A stretch of DNA of 64,000 nt, from NCBI RefSeq assembly GCF_000238275.3, contig NZ_AHCF03000003.1, forward strand, positions 1,116,001 through 1,180,000. The letters are read 5' to 3'. The stretch is from Pseudoalteromonas undina (lineage in GTDB: Bacteria > Pseudomonadota > Gammaproteobacteria > Enterobacterales > Alteromonadaceae). The translations under genes were made by a program, and so were the position numbers. Below the pieces are notes generated by a model that saw nothing but the letters and a program-made list of their open reading frames with translations, searched no databases and was not told where the DNA came from. Of this stretch, positions 62,793 to 64,000 are shown piece by piece; positions within the stretch are counted from its first letter, which is position 1, and each line of letters begins with the position of its first letter.

Positions 62793-63185
62793 ATGAAATT
62801 TACTATATTCGCTTGCTTAGTTTTATTGCCATACTCTGTATTTGCCAATCCCCTATTAGGTACGTGGGAGTTTGTTCAAGGAAAATACGCGGTAGAAGAT
62901 GGGTTTGTCAGCGCTAAAGCCCCAGAGATAACTTCAATCAAATTAGTAACAGCAACACACTTTAGCTATATCACAGAAAAAAATGGCCAATTTAGTTATG
63001 CTGGTGGTGGCCAGTACCAATTAACCGATGGGCAATTTATTGAAACCTTTGAGTATGGCAATATTGCATCATTGATGGGTAAAACCATGGCTTTTGATTA
63101 TAAAGTTGAAGGGAATTTGTGGCATCATTCTCTTACAGAAAATGGCCAGCTAGTTGAAGCCGAAGTGTGGCGAAAAATCAAATAA
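62793..63185 (+). CDS. secreted lipocalin-like hypothetical protein
   Basis: A 130-residue protein with a signal peptide (MKFTIFACLVLLPYSVFAN, cleaved near residue 18) and a mature part beginning PLLGTWEFVQGKY, the G-T-W start of lipocalin-like barrels, and ending EAEVWRKIK. It is predicted to be periplasmic and may bind a small hydrophobic molecule. ATG 62793 is preferred to 62790 because AAGGA is five bases upstream of it. It is followed at 19 bases by the quinone oxidoreductase gene in the same direction. Confidence 0.72.
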   Translation: MKFTIFACLVLLPYSVFANPLLGTWEFVQGKYAVEDGFVSAKAPEITSIKLVTATHFSYITEKNGQFSYAGGGQYQLTDGQFIETFEYGNIASLMGKTMAFDYKVEGNLWHHSLTENGQLVEAEVWRKIK

Positions 63186-63204
63186 ACCCAATACAAGGAG
63201 ACTT

Positions 63205-64000
63205 ATGCGGTACATTTCACATCATGAGCAGCAGTTAGCGTTTTCGAAAACCGATAAACCGAAGGTAAACAATAATGAAGTGCTGGTAAAAGTGGCAGCG
63301 ATTGGGGTTAACCGCGCTGATTGTATGCAGCGTCAAGGTAAGTATCCTGCCCCTGAAGGGGATAGCCCTATTTTAGGACTTGAGTGTGCAGGCACCGTGT
63401 GTGAGCTTGGCAGTGAGGTAGACCCTAAATGGCTCGGTAAGCGTATTTTTACTTTATGTGCTGGTGGCGCTTACAGTGAATACGTCGCAGTAGATTCGCA
63501 GCAGTTAATGATATTGCCCGATCATATCTCTATGGCGCAAGGTGCCGCTATAAGCGAAGTGTATTTAACAGCCTTTGGTGCGCTATTTGAATTAGGCAAG
63601 TTACAATCAGGGCAAACGGCGCTTATTCATGCCGGTGCCAGTGGTGTTGGTGGGGCTGCTATTCAAATGGCAAAAAGTGCTGGTGCACAAGTAGTGATTA
63701 CCGCGGGTTCGGATGAAAAGTGTGAACATGCTAAAAGGTTGGGTGCTGACCACGTAATTAATTATAAAACCACTGATTTTGTTGAGTATATGAAATCAAA
63801 TGAGCTAACTGCAAACGCAATTGTTGACCCTGTTTCTGGTAGCTATTTAAATAAAAATGCCATAGTGGCCGCAGTGGATTGTCAGATTATTATGCTGGCA
63901 TTTTTAGACGGGCGCTTTGCAGAGGTAGACTTTGCACGTTTATTACAAAAGCGGATTTCGTTTCATGCATCAACGCTACGTAATCGCAGTATTGAGTTTA
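63205..64000 (+). CDS. NAD(P)H:quinone oxidoreductase, PIG3-like, 5' part (cut by window edge)
   Basis: The first 265 codons of a medium-chain dehydrogenase of the quinone oxidoreductase type. The N-terminal catalytic domain reads MRYISHHEQQLAFSKTDKP, with GVNRADCMQRQGKYP typical of the PIG3/TP53I3 family, and lacks zinc ligands; the Rossmann part has HAGASGVGGAAIQMAKSAGA near residues 145-165. It reduces quinones with NADPH in relatives. AAGGAG lies four bases before the ATG. The frame remains open to the end of the window. Confidence 0.88.
   Translation, partial: MRYISHHEQQLAFSKTDKPKVNNNEVLVKVAAIGVNRADCMQRQGKYPAPEGDSPILGLECAGTVCELGSEVDPKWLGKRIFTLCAGGAYSEYVAVDSQQLMILPDHISMAQGAAISEVYLTAFGALFELGKLQSGQTALIHAGASGVGGAAIQMAKSAGAQVVITAGSDEKCEHAKRLGADHVINYKTTDFVEYMKSNELTANAIVDPVSGSYLNKNAIVAAVDCQIIMLAFLDGRFAEVDFARLLQKRISFHASTLRNRSIEF

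Overview
The window looks like a chromosomal segment of a marine gammaproteobacterium of the Alteromonadales, most likely Pseudoalteromonas. This is inferred from the moderately A+T-rich sequence, the gene content (TonB-dependent receptors, a lipoprotein prolyl oligopeptidase, a small DUF6435 protein, bax/DUF2987, SbtA-type permease with LysR) and the trp gene order. No rRNA, tRNA, prophage, integrase or CRISPR array was found. Most of the window is core or shell genome; the accessory-looking parts are 5.4-5.8 kb (tandem repeats), two 266-bp MITE-like elements (14.1 and 25.2 kb), 27.7-30.1 kb (A+T-rich orphan genes) and 49.6-58.0 kb (an oxidoreductase/receptor/sensor cluster).

Layout: 1-4.9 kb, the 3' end of helD, an MFS transporter, and an SbtA-like bicarbonate permease divergent from a LysR regulator. 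4.9-9.2 kb, small proteins, three and a half copies of a 120-bp repeat, an Mpo1-like protein with an SDR, and VOC and GFA proteins. 9.3-12.9 kb, a PQQ-type sugar dehydrogenase divergent from a two-gene fatty-acid desaturation operon (ferredoxin reductase and desaturase) whose upstream region carries FabR/DesT-like palindromes. 13-27.7 kb, ilvE, a TonB receptor, prolyl oligopeptidase, dGTPase, bax, a diguanylate cyclase, yfcH, an AI-2E family permease and a flavin amine oxidase. 28-30.1 kb, a coiled-coil membrane protein and a secreted partner. 30.2-37.4 kb, a PepSY / PhoP-like / PhoQ-like / LprI-like operon, yciI, a neurotransmitter:sodium symporter family transporter, a CPBP protein, HU and a DJ-1/PfpI protein.

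37.5-44.4 kb holds the complete tryptophan operon trpE-G-D-CF-B-A on the minus strand. Its leader is the most striking regulatory feature of the window: two successive Trp-Trp-Trp leader peptides, each followed by its own intrinsic terminator, so that transcription apparently has to pass two attenuators in series. Divergent from it are rnm, yciO and scpA, then cytochrome b561 with yceI.

49.7-58.0 kb is a co-directional cluster of an acetoacetate-decarboxylase-like protein, a CrtP/CrtQ-like FAD oxidoreductase, a TonB-dependent receptor and a 7TMR-DISM hybrid histidine kinase with receiver and Hpt domains; together they suggest sensing, import and oxidation of an unidentified lipid-like ligand. 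58.1-62.7 kb has icd and aceK with a LysR regulator and a Cys/His-rich protein between them; the icd product has lost all four residues that set NADP specificity in the E. coli enzyme but keeps the serine targeted by AceK. The window ends within a quinone oxidoreductase gene.
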